DNA of 64,000 nt from Spirochaeta sp. UBA5339 (GCA_002408085.1 DHQL01000008.1:20483-84482); one strand, 5' to 3'; positions 35,172 to 44,381 are shown, numbered from the stretch's first letter. The notes: generated by a model from the letters alone, not told the origin. Numbers and translations are program-made.

Positions 35172-35530
35172 TCTTTTGCCTCCTCTGCTTCAGTCAGGGC
35201 CATCTCAACGGCCGCGATAATCCCTTCGGATGTGACCGATGCACCGGCCACTGTATCTACTTCTGTGGACTGGGCTTTGATAATAGCCCGGGGGATTTCA
35301 TCGAGGGCAACCTCAGAAACACCTTTAGTCTCATGCTGCTCATCAATTCGAATCTCTGCGATCCGGCCCTTTTCCACAGACACCGAAAGTTTGATGACCC
35401 CGTGAACACCTTCACCACTGCCGCTGTACCAGCCGTCCGCCCAGGCAGACCTCGCACTGCACCCGGCTGCCGAAAAAAGCAGCAGAGCCGCGGCCAGAGA
35501 TAATGCCGCTGACTTGAATAACCTTTTCAT
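35168..35530 (-). CDS. FMN-binding domain lipoprotein
   Basis: A 120-residue lipoprotein; signal ends SAAGC (Cys24). The FMN_bind domain has GWYSGSGEGVHGVIKLSV and the flavinylation site VDTVAGASVTSEGI near residues 92-105, where Ser or Thr after Gly-Ala carries covalent FMN in related proteins. ATG 35530 follows GGAG at 6 bases. It overlaps the FAD reductase gene, as in extracytosolic flavin electron-transfer systems. An ApbE flavin transferase is needed but is not in the window. Confidence 0.9.
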   Translation of the reverse strand: MKRLFKSAALSLAAALLLFSAAGCSARSAWADGWYSGSGEGVHGVIKLSVSVEKGRIAEIRIDEQHETKGVSEVALDEIPRAIIKAQSTEVDTVAGASVTSEGIIAAVEMALTEAEEAKE

Positions 35531-35546
35531 TGATAACTCCAAAAAT

Positions 35547-35578
35547 TGTACACTCGTGTACATGTACACCGGTGTACA
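35547..35578. promoter_or_regulatory. Two abutting 16-bp palindromic operators
   Basis: TGTACACTCGTGTACA (35547-35562) and TGTACACCGGTGTACA (35563-35578) lie head to tail with no gap, 17 bases upstream of the FMN-binding gene start. Each has perfect 7-base arms. The TetR gene of the same cluster is the natural candidate to bind here. Confidence 0.8.
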
Positions 35579-35664
35579 ATTTAATGCAGATGCACTCTGT
35601 GGGCAAGAGGAGAAGGCGGCAAAATAGATATATTTTTAGCTATTTACTAAAGGAGGGCAACACT

Positions 35665-35918
35665 GGTGAGAAATGATCTTCTTTTGTGGTTCAGCCGCCT
35701 CCAGGAAAGCTTCAGAACCCAGACCCTGTCTGTGGATATGGAAACAGCCCTTAAATGGGGGCGAACTCAGTGCATCCAGATCTACAGAGGAGCTCCCCCT
35801 GCCGATACTGGACGGACTGATTGCCGCCACAGCTTATATGAGCGGAGCCATCCTTGTGCCCCGTAATACCAAAGACTTCAGGAATCTTGCCATCCAGACA
35901 CTGAATCCCTGGCTTTAA
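35665..35918 (+). pseudogene. Decayed PIN-domain (VapC-like) toxin
   Basis: The last 40 codons read LPILDGLIAATAYMSGAILV then PRNTKDFRNLAIQTLNPWL, the classic end of VapC-type PIN toxins. The part before it (RLQESFRTQTLSVDMETALKWG) is in another frame; removing one G from the run GGGGG at 35757-35761 would join them. The first 50 or so residues of a VapC, with the first catalytic Asp, are missing. A GTG with AAAGGAGGG upstream is left at 35665. No antitoxin gene is adjacent. Confidence 0.8.
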
Positions 35919-36709
35919 GAAACTGTATTCAGCCATCCCCCATCCATATAATAATTGGAACCGACTGCATAGGAAGCCTTATCGGAAGCAAGAAACAGAT
36001 AGGTCTCTGCCAGTTCTTCAGGAGTTCCAAAACGCTTAATGGGGGTGTTTTCCTCTGCGATTCTATCCAGATACTCTTTTGCCGTTATTCCCTCTTTTTC
36101 GGACAGAATTTCAGCTGTTTTCCACCAATCAGGAGTCAGAATCAATCCTGGACTGACAGTATTTACACGGATATTGAATGGGATCAGCTCGTTTGCCAGA
36201 CATTTGTCAAACATAAGAAGAGCAGCCTTAGTGGTATTGTAGATCGGTTCATACCACAGTGGCTGAGTCGCACAGATAGATGCAGTATTCAGAATCACTC
36301 CCGCACCCCGTTCTTTCATAAAAGGAACAAAGGCACGAGCCGTCCTGACTGCGCTCATAACATGAAGGTCCCAGATGGAATACCACTTTTCATCTATGGA
36401 ATCCATCACAGTCTCCTCTGTTCCGGAACCGGCATTATTGATCAGGATATCCAGTCCGCCAAAACTATTTTCAATAAGTTCTCTCGCTTTTTCAATTTCT
36501 TCAGGATCAGTGACATCCATGGGGATTCCCAGAACCCTTACTCCGTACTCCCGGGCAATTCTCTTTGACTCCTTTTCAACATTATCTTTGCTTCTTGCAG
36601 CAATAGCGACCTCTGCCCCTTCCCTGGCGAAAGCCTCCGCCAGAGCCAGGCCGATTCCCTTGGTTCCGCCTGTAATGAAAACCTGCTTTCCTTTTAATTT
36701 CAAATCCAT
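35915..36709 (-). CDS. Short-chain dehydrogenase/reductase
   Basis: A 264-residue NAD(P)-dependent oxidoreductase. TGGTKGIGLALAEAFAREGA near residue 13 binds the cofactor; LINNAGSGTEE near 88, and the catalytic Ser in NTASICATQP, Tyr-x3-Lys in YNTTKAALLM are present. It ends the operon after the Rbs-type transporter, 70 bases from the permease gene. With the medium-chain dehydrogenase at the other end it suggests a two-step oxidation or epimerisation of a sugar or polyol. Substrate unknown. Confidence 0.9.
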   Translation of the reverse strand: MDLKLKGKQVFITGGTKGIGLALAEAFAREGAEVAIAARSKDNVEKESKRIAREYGVRVLGIPMDVTDPEEIEKARELIENSFGGLDILINNAGSGTEETVMDSIDEKWYSIWDLHVMSAVRTARAFVPFMKERGAGVILNTASICATQPLWYEPIYNTTKAALLMFDKCLANELIPFNIRVNTVSPGLILTPDWWKTAEILSEKEGITAKEYLDRIAEENTPIKRFGTPEELAETYLFLASDKASYAVGSNYYMDGGWLNTVS

Positions 36710-36779
36710 GGAGCCTCCTCATCCCGAAGTACAGCTGTATCAGACAAAAGGGCATCCCTTATTTACGATGCCCATGCTG

Positions 36780-37769
36780 TTATTTCTCAGTAATGTTTCC
36801 GAGTTTCTTTTTCTGTTTACTTGTTTTGGACTGAATGTCGTAGATAACCGCAAGTGCAATAATCGCGCCTCTGACAATCTGCTGGAGGTAGGAGTTTACG
36901 TTGGTAAGATTCATAATGTTGTTCAGGAATCCAACAATGAAAGCACCAGCTACTGTTCCACCGGCCGTTCCGATTCCTCCGGTGAAGCTGGTTCCGCCGA
37001 TTATTGAAGCTGTCAGTGCCTGGAACTCATAGTTGATTGCTCCGTTTGGCAGACCTGCGTTAACCCGGGACATAAACAGAACACCAGCTACACCGACAAG
37101 AACGCCGTTCACGAGGAAGGCTGCCATCTTGTTTCTGTTTACATTGATTCCCGAGGCAATAGCAGCCTCCTCATTACCCCCTATAGCAAAGAGAGAGCGG
37201 CCGAATCTGGTGTGCTTCAGCAGATACCATGTCAAGAAAAAGAAGATGAGGAGGAAAACTACGGGAGTAGGTATAAATCCGATAAATCCCTGACCGAATA
37301 CGGTATATCCCTCGATCTGGTAGATGTTCTGACCATTGGTATACAACAACGCCGCACCACGGGCCATGGCCTGCATGGCAAGTGTGGCAATAAAGGGTGG
37401 TGTTTTGAATTTGGTCACCATCAGGCCATTTATAAAGTTACAGAACACCGCAACAATAATCGCAACGGCAAAGGCCAGAGGAAGGGAGCCAGTCGCCTTG
37501 AATACGGCAACAGAAAGGATTCCTGACAGGGCCAGTACAGAACCTGATGATAAGTCGATCAGACCGCAGATAATAAGCAGAGTCTCCCCGAAGGCCAGAA
37601 TTGTTGTAACTGAGATCTGTCTTGATACATTGGACATGTTGCTGCCGGTTAGAAAATTTGGATTGACCAGCGAAGACACAACAATCAGAAACAGGAGTAC
37701 CAGCAGAATGCTGTACCTGTTTTTTATGGTATTCCACGACTGATTCAAGGAAGTAGAATTTATTTTCAT
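36780..37769 (-). CDS. Sugar ABC transporter permease, RbsC type
   Basis: A 329-residue membrane protein with about eight to ten hydrophobic segments. The RbsC marks AGTVAGAFIVGFLNNIMNLT-like sequence near residues 279-300 and EAAIASGINVNRNKMAAFLVNG near 196-217 (coupling loop) are visible. It overlaps the ATPase gene by 4 bases. It forms the CUT2 channel with the RbsA-type ATPase and RbsB-type binding protein of the same operon. Confidence 0.93.
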   Translation of the reverse strand: MKINSTSLNQSWNTIKNRYSILLVLLFLIVVSSLVNPNFLTGSNMSNVSRQISVTTILAFGETLLIICGLIDLSSGSVLALSGILSVAVFKATGSLPLAFAVAIIVAVFCNFINGLMVTKFKTPPFIATLAMQAMARGAALLYTNGQNIYQIEGYTVFGQGFIGFIPTPVVFLLIFFFLTWYLLKHTRFGRSLFAIGGNEEAAIASGINVNRNKMAAFLVNGVLVGVAGVLFMSRVNAGLPNGAINYEFQALTASIIGGTSFTGGIGTAGGTVAGAFIVGFLNNIMNLTNVNSYLQQIVRGAIIALAVIYDIQSKTSKQKKKLGNITEK

Positions 37770-39277
37770 TTTTGAACCTCTTTTTTCATGATGCCCGTTG
37801 CAAGCCTCATAATTGTTTCCTGGGAAAATTCATCACTTCCCAACTCTCCCTGTATTTTTCCTTTAGCCATTACATATATTCTGTCGCACATCCCGATTAG
37901 CTCAGGCATTTCCGACGAGACAATAATGACGGCTTTTCCTTCTTTTACAAGAGAGGTAATCAGTTTATAGATTTCGTATTTGGCTCCAATATCAATACCT
38001 CTAGTTGGCTCATCCATTATCAGAACCTCTGGATCATTGATCATCCATTTGGCAAGAACGACTTTCTGCTGATTCCCTCCACTCAGGGAATCTATGGAAG
38101 TTTCATAGGTCGGTGTTTTCACGTTCATTTTCCTGCAGATTTTGTCCACTTCCGACATTTCTTCCCTGGTGTGCAGCCGTCCCTTGTAAAAGAATTTCTT
38201 CAGATTGGCCAGGGTAACATTCTCCCTGACGCCTCTTACGGGAATGATACCGTAACGGCGGCGGTCTTCAGAAAGCATGACCACACCGTTTTCTATGGTT
38301 CCATGTACAGTTCTGGCCGTCAGTTTGCGGCCGTCCTTTAGGATCTCTCCATCCGTATAGGGATCAAGTCCGAAGATGGCCCGCATGACCTCCGTACGTC
38401 CTGCACCCATGAGTCCTGCAAAACCGACAATCTCTCCCCTCTTTACATTGAATGAAACATCTTTAAAGTATCCTGGACGGGCCAGTTTCTTCACTTCCAG
38501 AATGGTATTGCCCACAGGAACAGTCTCTTTGGGGAATTCGCTGGATAGCTCCCGGCCTACCATAAGAGTAATAACCTCATCAATGGTGATATCATCCCGG
38601 TCTCTGGTTTCAATTACGCAGCCGTCACGCAGAATTGTTATCTCATCTGCAATCTGAAAGATTTCATCCATCTTATGGGAGATATAGATAATACAAACTC
38701 CGGCGGCCTTGAGCTTTTCAATCTTCTCGAAAAGAAGTTTAACCTCTTTATCTGTAATGGCAGATGTCGGCTCATCCATTATGATTATGTCGGATTTACA
38801 GGAGATGGCTTTCAGGATTTCAAGCATCTGAATATCCGAAACGGAGAGATCCTTCATCTGAGTTCCCGGGGAATATGACAAGCCCTCTTCCTCAAGAAGT
38901 CCAAGGGTATCTTTTCGTATTTTCTTCCAGTCCACCTTATTAAATTTGTTTACCGGGAGGCGACCTACAAAGAGGCTCTCCTCTACTGTCATTTCAGGTA
39001 TGTAATTGAGTTCCTGAAATATCATGGATATACCATGAGCTCTGGCTTGAATCGGGTTCTTTATCGTGACGGGTTTATTATCAATAAAGATCTGTCCATT
39101 ATCAGGCTTATATACGCCATTGATAATCTTCATCAGTGTAGATTTCCCGGCTCCGTTTTCTCCGCACAGCACATGTACCGAGCCCTCACGGACCGAAAAA
39201 TTGATATCGCTCAACGCACGCACACCGGGAAAGGACTTATCAATATTTGAAACCCTCAGTTTTATTCCTTCCATCAT
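37766..39277 (-). CDS. Sugar ABC transporter ATP-binding protein, RbsA/MglA type
   Basis: A 503-residue protein with two ATP-binding domains. The first has GENGAGKSTLMKI and LSVSDIQMLEILKA, then IIMDEPTSAI; the second has FAGLMGAGRTEVM, LSGGNQQKVVLAKW and LIMDEPTRGID. This asymmetric pair is the hallmark of CUT2 ATPases for monosaccharides. The start is set at ATG 39277 (AGGA upstream); 39274 and 39295 are alternatives. It overlaps the permease gene by 4 bases. Confidence 0.93.
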   Translation of the reverse strand: MMEGIKLRVSNIDKSFPGVRALSDINFSVREGSVHVLCGENGAGKSTLMKIINGVYKPDNGQIFIDNKPVTIKNPIQARAHGISMIFQELNYIPEMTVEESLFVGRLPVNKFNKVDWKKIRKDTLGLLEEEGLSYSPGTQMKDLSVSDIQMLEILKAISCKSDIIIMDEPTSAITDKEVKLLFEKIEKLKAAGVCIIYISHKMDEIFQIADEITILRDGCVIETRDRDDITIDEVITLMVGRELSSEFPKETVPVGNTILEVKKLARPGYFKDVSFNVKRGEIVGFAGLMGAGRTEVMRAIFGLDPYTDGEILKDGRKLTARTVHGTIENGVVMLSEDRRRYGIIPVRGVRENVTLANLKKFFYKGRLHTREEMSEVDKICRKMNVKTPTYETSIDSLSGGNQQKVVLAKWMINDPEVLIMDEPTRGIDIGAKYEIYKLITSLVKEGKAVIIVSSEMPELIGMCDRIYVMAKGKIQGELGSDEFSQETIMRLATGIMKKEVQK

Positions 39278-39366
39278 TATTCCTAACTTTGACATTTGAT
39301 TGAGGCCTTCCCCACACCCGGCAGGGAAGGCCAATATAAAATCACTTCATTTAATTTGAATAAGGA

Positions 39367-40326
39367 TCAGAGGGCACCAGCTCTTTTATGCATTTCGATA
39401 TATTCATCAACATTATCGATAGTAACCATGGGGCAGTCTATATCTGTATCGATCTGTGTGGCTTCACCTGTAAGAAGCTGATTCACAACAGAAAGAAGAT
39501 TTTCCGCAAGATCATAAGCACTTTGCAGGGTTGTGGAAGTCATCAGGCCGTCTTTAATCAGAAGACATGCTTCGGCAGTACCATCAACACCATAGGCGAT
39601 AATATCGCTGAACTTGCTGTTGTCTTTTACGATTTCCAGGGCACCGGCGGCCATGTTGTCATTCATGGATACAATGGCGTCAATGGAGTCGTTTGCCTGA
39701 ACCCAGTCCTCCATAAGGCTCATGGCTTCATCCTTATTCCAGTTGGCAATCTGCTCACCTACGATGGTGACATCAGGACGTTTGGCAAAAAACTCCATCT
39801 CCCAGCTTTTTCTTCTTTCATCTGCATGGAAGTTTCCAGGAGGGCCCTTGAGAACGACAACATTTCCTCCCTGGGGAACCTGCTCAACAGCGGCTCTGGC
39901 CTGTATCGCGGCCTGCTCATAGGGATCAGCATCAACTGAAGAAGCACCGGCAATGCCGGAGATTCTTGCATTGGTTGTGATACAGACGATTCCAGCAGCA
40001 ACTACTTTTTCGGCGTAGGGTCTCTGGGACTCACCGTTGTTGGGCTGGATAATTATGGCGTCAAATTTGTTTACAATGGCATTCTCAATCAGAGAGTTCA
40101 CCATGTCATCAGAGGCCTGTCCATCGAAGATCTTCACATCGATGTCAGGATACTTGTCAGCTTCTTCCTTCACGGAGTTTGCCAGCCAGGCGGCAAACGA
40201 GTCGGCCTGTGCACGGGCGATGTAGGCAACCTTATACTTGCCGTCACCTGAATCACTTTGTCCTGAAGCCATGACAGGAAGCACTGTCAAAGCTGCCAGA
40301 AGTACTGCAACCAATAATTTCTTCAT
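39367..40326 (-). CDS. Sugar ABC transporter substrate-binding protein, RbsB type
   Basis: A 319-residue periplasmic binding protein of the type-I fold. The signal peptide ends LPVMASGQ with no lipobox Cys, so it is soluble. YKVAYIARAQADSFAAWLAN begins the mature fold, INAIIIQPNN-like FDAIIIQPNNGESQRPYAEK gives the first hinge and AIVSMNDNMAAGALEIV the second. The ligand is a monosaccharide or polyol; neighbouring dehydrogenases favour a polyol or rare sugar. It lies 89 bases before the ATPase gene. Confidence 0.93.
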   Translation of the reverse strand: MKKLLVAVLLAALTVLPVMASGQSDSGDGKYKVAYIARAQADSFAAWLANSVKEEADKYPDIDVKIFDGQASDDMVNSLIENAIVNKFDAIIIQPNNGESQRPYAEKVVAAGIVCITTNARISGIAGASSVDADPYEQAAIQARAAVEQVPQGGNVVVLKGPPGNFHADERRKSWEMEFFAKRPDVTIVGEQIANWNKDEAMSLMEDWVQANDSIDAIVSMNDNMAAGALEIVKDNSKFSDIIAYGVDGTAEACLLIKDGLMTSTTLQSAYDLAENLLSVVNQLLTGEATQIDTDIDCPMVTIDNVDEYIEMHKRAGAL

Positions 40327-40378
40327 CCTTTTTCTCCTTTATATATAACGGCTAAGCCGTCAGATTACGTTTAAATAA

Positions 40379-41416
40379 CTACTCAAGATCAATCATTATT
40401 TTGACATCTTCCGCCGGGAGGCCGGCTGCATACTCGAAGGCCTGCACAGACTGATCGAAGGAGTAGGTTTTCGTTACAAGGGGCTTAACATTCAGCTTGC
40501 CTGAAGCGATTAAATTCAGGACTGTGGGAAAGATGTTCACATATCTGAAGATTGTCTCAATGGAGATTTCCTTTGCCTGCAGAGCTACAACATCCACAGG
40601 GACCGGACTGGAGGGCATTCCGATCAGGACAATATTCCCCCCTGGCAGAAGGACATCACAGATACCCTCGTAGGCCCTGGCACTGCCGCTGGCTTCAAAC
40701 ACCGTGTCGACTCCCCTCATACCGTTTTGCTTTATAACCTGAGAGATGGTCTTTTCTTTCAAATCAATAATTTCAATTCTGTCGCCGTAGTGTTTTTTTA
40801 CAAAGTCAAGTTTCTCTGTTTTGATATCTGCAATAAACACCTTTGAGCAGCCTGCTGCATCGGCGGCAAGAGCCGTAACAACACCGATGGTTCCGGCACC
40901 GATAACAACCGCCGTATCACCTGAGGAAACCCGGGACTTCTTAACCGAATAAACCCCGATGGCAACAGGTTCCACCAAAGCCCCCTCATGAAAGCTTAGG
41001 CGGTCATCCATCTTGAAAGTAAGGCTGGCCGGGTGTACAACAGTTTCCCGAAGACAGCCGTGAATGGGAGGGGTTGCCCAGAAACGGACAGCAGGATCAA
41101 GGTTGTACATTCCCTCCAGGGTCTCAATGCTGCTGAAATCGGGAATTCCCGGCTCCATACAGACCCTGTCTCCCACCTTGAGATGCTTTACTGCCGAACC
41201 TGTTTCTACTACGACGCCGCTTGCTTCGTGGCCCAGAACCATGGGATCACGAACAATAAAGTCGCCGATATTGCCTTCTTTGAAATAATGTATATCACTG
41301 CCGCAAATCCCGACAGACTTTATTTTAATGCGGACATCTTCGGGAGAAAGAACTTCTTCCAGAACTACATCCCGCATCTGAATATCACCTTTTTTTTCCA
41401 GCACAACTGCTTTCAT
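40379..41416 (-). CDS. Medium-chain alcohol/polyol dehydrogenase (sorbitol dehydrogenase-like)
   Basis: A 345-residue enzyme. GICGSDIHYF near residue 36 and VLGHEASGVVVETG near 60 give the catalytic zinc ligands; the cofactor site is VIGAGTIGVVTALAADAAG near 169. The structural-zinc loop, usually four cysteines, reads PGIPDFSSIETLEGMYNLDP and has none, as in some sorbitol dehydrogenases. It ends with a normal catalytic core. ATG 41416 follows GAGG; a GTG two codons earlier is less likely. First gene of the operon, divergent from a LacI gene with shared operators. Confidence 0.9.
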   Translation of the reverse strand: MKAVVLEKKGDIQMRDVVLEEVLSPEDVRIKIKSVGICGSDIHYFKEGNIGDFIVRDPMVLGHEASGVVVETGSAVKHLKVGDRVCMEPGIPDFSSIETLEGMYNLDPAVRFWATPPIHGCLRETVVHPASLTFKMDDRLSFHEGALVEPVAIGVYSVKKSRVSSGDTAVVIGAGTIGVVTALAADAAGCSKVFIADIKTEKLDFVKKHYGDRIEIIDLKEKTISQVIKQNGMRGVDTVFEASGSARAYEGICDVLLPGGNIVLIGMPSSPVPVDVVALQAKEISIETIFRYVNIFPTVLNLIASGKLNVKPLVTKTYSFDQSVQAFEYAAGLPAEDVKIMIDLE

Positions 41417-41494
41417 ACTCACCTCTTCATCAGTGATTGACTGTTTCTATTTAACCCGATTATCCCACCGTTTATTGCGCATGTCAAACTTTTA

Positions 41495-41504
41495 TTTGCG
41501 CAAA
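41495..41504. promoter_or_regulatory. LacI-type operator, copy near the dehydrogenase operon
   Basis: The palindrome TTTGCGCAAA lies 79 bases upstream of the dehydrogenase start in the 304-base divergent gap 41417-41720. Partial copies (ATTTGCGTAC at 41515 and TTGCGCA at 41475) lie nearby. Confidence 0.65.
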
Positions 41505-41660
41505 AACAAAAAATATTTGCGTACATTAAATCCTTTGAACGAGAAATAAGGCAGATTGGGCAAACTCTATAATTATTTATCTATTAAAGAATAACGGAAT
41601 AGTAATCAATGTAAACCCTTTCTCTGCAATAATTCATATCATTTTCGCCACCTATCAACA

Positions 41661-41670
41661 TTTGCGCAAA
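41661..41670. promoter_or_regulatory. LacI-type operator, copy near the lacI-type gene
   Basis: An identical TTTGCGCAAA, 51 bases before the regulator start. With the copy at 41495 it is about 166 bases apart, which allows looping by a LacI tetramer or independent dimers. Apart from these sites and A+T-rich promoter-like sequence, the gap shows nothing else. Confidence 0.65.
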
Positions 41671-41720
41671 TTAAGTGTAATGAGTTGTATTTTCTATTAA
41701 GCTGTGCTTTAATTTTTGGA

Positions 41721-42710
41721 ATGAAGCAAAACAGTCTGACAATGAAAGATATAGCTGCAAAAGCCGGAGTTTCCATCACAACGGTCAGCCATGTAATCAA
41801 TAAAACCAGGCATGTCAGCCATGAAACAAAGAAAGCTGTACTGGATGCCATAGATGAACTGGGGTATAGAGCAAGTAAATCCGTAAAGGCATCAAAGATT
41901 AAATATATCGGTGTGATTATCGCGGATATTAGAGAGGATTATTATATCTCAATCATAAAGGCCATCGAGACTGTTGCATCCGATATGGAGCTGTCCATCA
42001 TATTCTGTGACTCAGAGGACGATCCGGAAAAGGAGGAAAAGAATATTTCCACACTGCTTAACAGAGATATTAGCGGTCTGATCCTTGCACCAATTGAGTC
42101 TCATACAGTACCGGAGTCCTTAAAAGAAGCTCAAATCCCCGTAGTCCTGATCGACCGACAGTTTGAAGATCATAAATTTTTGTTTGTAGGAATCAACAAT
42201 TTTAACAGCAGTTACCTGGGCACGAGGCACCTTTATGAAAAAAAATGTCGTAATATAGGCTTCATCGGATATTCTGATACGGTCTATACGATAAAGCAGA
42301 GGATCATGGGATATAAGTCATTTATCCTTGAAAAAGAACCCCAACAGCAGCCAAAGATTCTAACTCTGAACTATCACAATGAAGATTCAAGCTCTCTTAT
42401 ACGCAATTTCATTAAAGAAGAAAAACTGGATGGTGTAGTCTGTGCCACATCAGTTGTCTGCAATGAGCTATTAGAAGTTATAGAGGAACTCCCCACCAAA
42501 TTGCAGAGTTCGCTAAGTATAATCAGCTATGATGACAACAGATGGCTGGACTACCTTAAGTACTCAGTATCGGTAATATCACAGCCAACAGCTGAAATCG
42601 GTAACGCAGCTCTTGAAAACCTTATCCAAATGATTGAACAAGGATCCATCAGTTTTGATATGAAGCGAGAGCTTATCTTTGATATCAGTATAATAGACAG
42701 AATTAACTGA
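41721..42710 (+). CDS. LacI-family transcriptional regulator
   Basis: A 329-residue regulator. The DNA-binding part is TMKDIAAKAGVSITTVSHVI (residues 6-25) followed by the hinge ELGYRASKSVKASK; the rest is a periplasmic-binding-protein-like effector domain (YIGVIIADIREDYYISIIKAIE). ATG 41721 gives the normal spacing to the HTH; ATG 41742 is an alternative. Divergent from the dehydrogenase/Rbs operon, whose promoter region has TTTGCGCAAA palindromes. Confidence 0.92.
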   Translation: MKQNSLTMKDIAAKAGVSITTVSHVINKTRHVSHETKKAVLDAIDELGYRASKSVKASKIKYIGVIIADIREDYYISIIKAIETVASDMELSIIFCDSEDDPEKEEKNISTLLNRDISGLILAPIESHTVPESLKEAQIPVVLIDRQFEDHKFLFVGINNFNSSYLGTRHLYEKKCRNIGFIGYSDTVYTIKQRIMGYKSFILEKEPQQQPKILTLNYHNEDSSSLIRNFIKEEKLDGVVCATSVVCNELLEVIEELPTKLQSSLSIISYDDNRWLDYLKYSVSVISQPTAEIGNAALENLIQMIEQGSISFDMKRELIFDISIIDRIN

Positions 42711-42784
42711 AAATTTGTAATGCGGGCCATATAATGACCCGCTGGCAAAGCCTATTCAATTCAACAGTATAGTAACCAGCATGC

Positions 42785-44188
42785 TTAGTTTCTGTTATAT
42801 ACCCTGTCATTCACTTCCCAGAACAGCTCGGTTCCCCGGAGCTCCTGGTTCCCGTGCAGCAGATCCCGCAGGCCCTTAACAGACAGGGAGCTGTCCAGAT
42901 CCATCAGCACTCTGACAGCCTCCTCGCTTCCCCCTCTGGAAGCGGCAAAGTGGAGGGCCGTCTCCCCCTCAATGGTACGGGCCATGGGCTTTGCTCCGTT
43001 ATCCAGAAAGAGCCGAACCAGCTCGGTGTCTCCCTTCTCGGCGGCAGCCATCAGAGGTGTCACCCCCTTGTTTCCCTCCCGCAGGTGTACTACTCCCTCC
43101 AGGCGAAGGAGCTCTTCTATCAGCTCCAGGGAAGCCTCATGAAAAACGGCAGTCTTCAGGGGTGATGAGCCCCTCTGCACCAGTTCATCGGGAGTGAAGT
43201 GATCTATCAGAAAGCGGACCTTATCTGGTTCATCAAACATGATCGCCGTTGTCAGGGACTCGCCGAAGAACATAAAGGGAGTCAGAGGACTGCCGGCGTC
43301 CATCAGCATCTGGGCGATCTCTTCCTTCAGCCCCTCCGCCGCCAGGGCATAACCCAGGGCGCTGTGACCGTCTTCATTCAGGGCCAGGGGATCGGCCCCC
43401 ATGGACAGAAGATAGGCCGTGATGGCCGGGTTATTCATATTAAAGGCCGACAGAGCCAGCACCGTAGTCCCGTCATCATCAAAGGCGGCATTCACATCCG
43501 CCCCGGCCTCGACAAAAAGCTTTACCATCTCCAGGCCATCATCCTGCGCCGCTGCGGTCATCAGGGGATACCATCCCCGGGAGTCCGGATTGTTCAGATC
43601 CGCCCCGCCGGCCAGAAGGATCTCAGCCAGCTCCAGAAGCCCCTCGCCGGCGGCCATCTGAAGCAGGGTGCGTCCGTCATAATAGAGTACATCGGGGTTC
43701 ATCCCCTCCTCCAGCATCTCCTGAACAAACCAGTAGGCCCCCTCATGGATGGCCTGTATCAGCAGAACCTGCGGATCAAAGGTATCAAAATCAACCCTGT
43801 AACCGTACTTTATCAGAAGAGAGGCAAACTCATAGAGGGCAGGGGCGGCAATATCCCCATGGGCCACCAGATCCATAAGAGAGTCTCCGTCGATCATATA
43901 GTTCACATCCGCTCCGGCCTCCAGAGCCGCCTCCAGAACGGAAGCATCGGGATTGAATTTGATCAGAAGAGCCGGAAACCCGAGATCCTCGGCAGTGGAA
44001 GCGTTAATATCCTTCCCCTCATCCAGATAGTCCTGAATATCAGTGGCCGTCAGGCCCGCAAGCCAGCCGGTGAAATCCTCCAGCTCCTCCCGGGACAGCT
44101 CATCCACAGCCGTTTCATCCACATTCCAGCCGTGCAGCTGAATCCCAGTCACAAACACAATTAAAAAGGCGAGTAGTCTACATTTCAT
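42785..44188 (-). CDS. Exported ankyrin-repeat protein
   Basis: A 467-residue protein. Residues 1-20 form a signal peptide (LLAFLIVFVTGIQLHG). The rest holds about ten ankyrin repeats, for example DGRTLLQMAAGEGLLELAEI, GWYPLMTAAAQDDGLEMVKL, KGVTPLMAAAEKGDTELVRL and GETALHFAASRGGSEEAVRV. These fold as a protein-binding solenoid. It is monocistronic and its partner is unknown. A longer frame upstream of ATG 44188 lacks an export signal. Confidence 0.88.
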   Translation of the reverse strand: MKCRLLAFLIVFVTGIQLHGWNVDETAVDELSREELEDFTGWLAGLTATDIQDYLDEGKDINASTAEDLGFPALLIKFNPDASVLEAALEAGADVNYMIDGDSLMDLVAHGDIAAPALYEFASLLIKYGYRVDFDTFDPQVLLIQAIHEGAYWFVQEMLEEGMNPDVLYYDGRTLLQMAAGEGLLELAEILLAGGADLNNPDSRGWYPLMTAAAQDDGLEMVKLFVEAGADVNAAFDDDGTTVLALSAFNMNNPAITAYLLSMGADPLALNEDGHSALGYALAAEGLKEEIAQMLMDAGSPLTPFMFFGESLTTAIMFDEPDKVRFLIDHFTPDELVQRGSSPLKTAVFHEASLELIEELLRLEGVVHLREGNKGVTPLMAAAEKGDTELVRLFLDNGAKPMARTIEGETALHFAASRGGSEEAVRVLMDLDSSLSVKGLRDLLHGNQELRGTELFWEVNDRVYNRN

Positions 44189-44250
44189 AGACCAGACATT
44201 ATCACAAGAGTCTTGAAGATTGAATGAAAGAAAGATGTGTTGTGATATCA

Positions 44251-44368
44251 GGCCGCCGCCCCTGCGGGCGGTCACCGGCTTTTCGCTGTAGCCCCGTTTC
44301 GGGGCGGCTGATTCCGGCTTGTTCCACGCCGCCGGACCGCCCCGGGGGCTGCCTCTACAATCCGGCGG
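44251..44368 (+). repeat. Dispersed structured repeat, copy 2
   Basis: About 118 bases between the ankyrin and GH43-like genes. It keeps the opening GGCCGCCGCC, AGCCCCGTTTCGGGGCGGCT, CCGCCCCGGGGGCTGCC and the closing CAATCCGGCGG. The opening CCGCC pairs with the closing GGCGG, so the whole unit can fold with internal hairpins. Same orientation as the copies at 18001 and 56210. Confidence 0.85.
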
Positions 44369-44381
44369 AGGAATCAGAAGA

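Noticed and set aside
42722..42742. Terminator for the LacI gene at GCGGG...CCCGC
   Set aside because: A short imperfect stem with no T-run on either strand; left unassigned.
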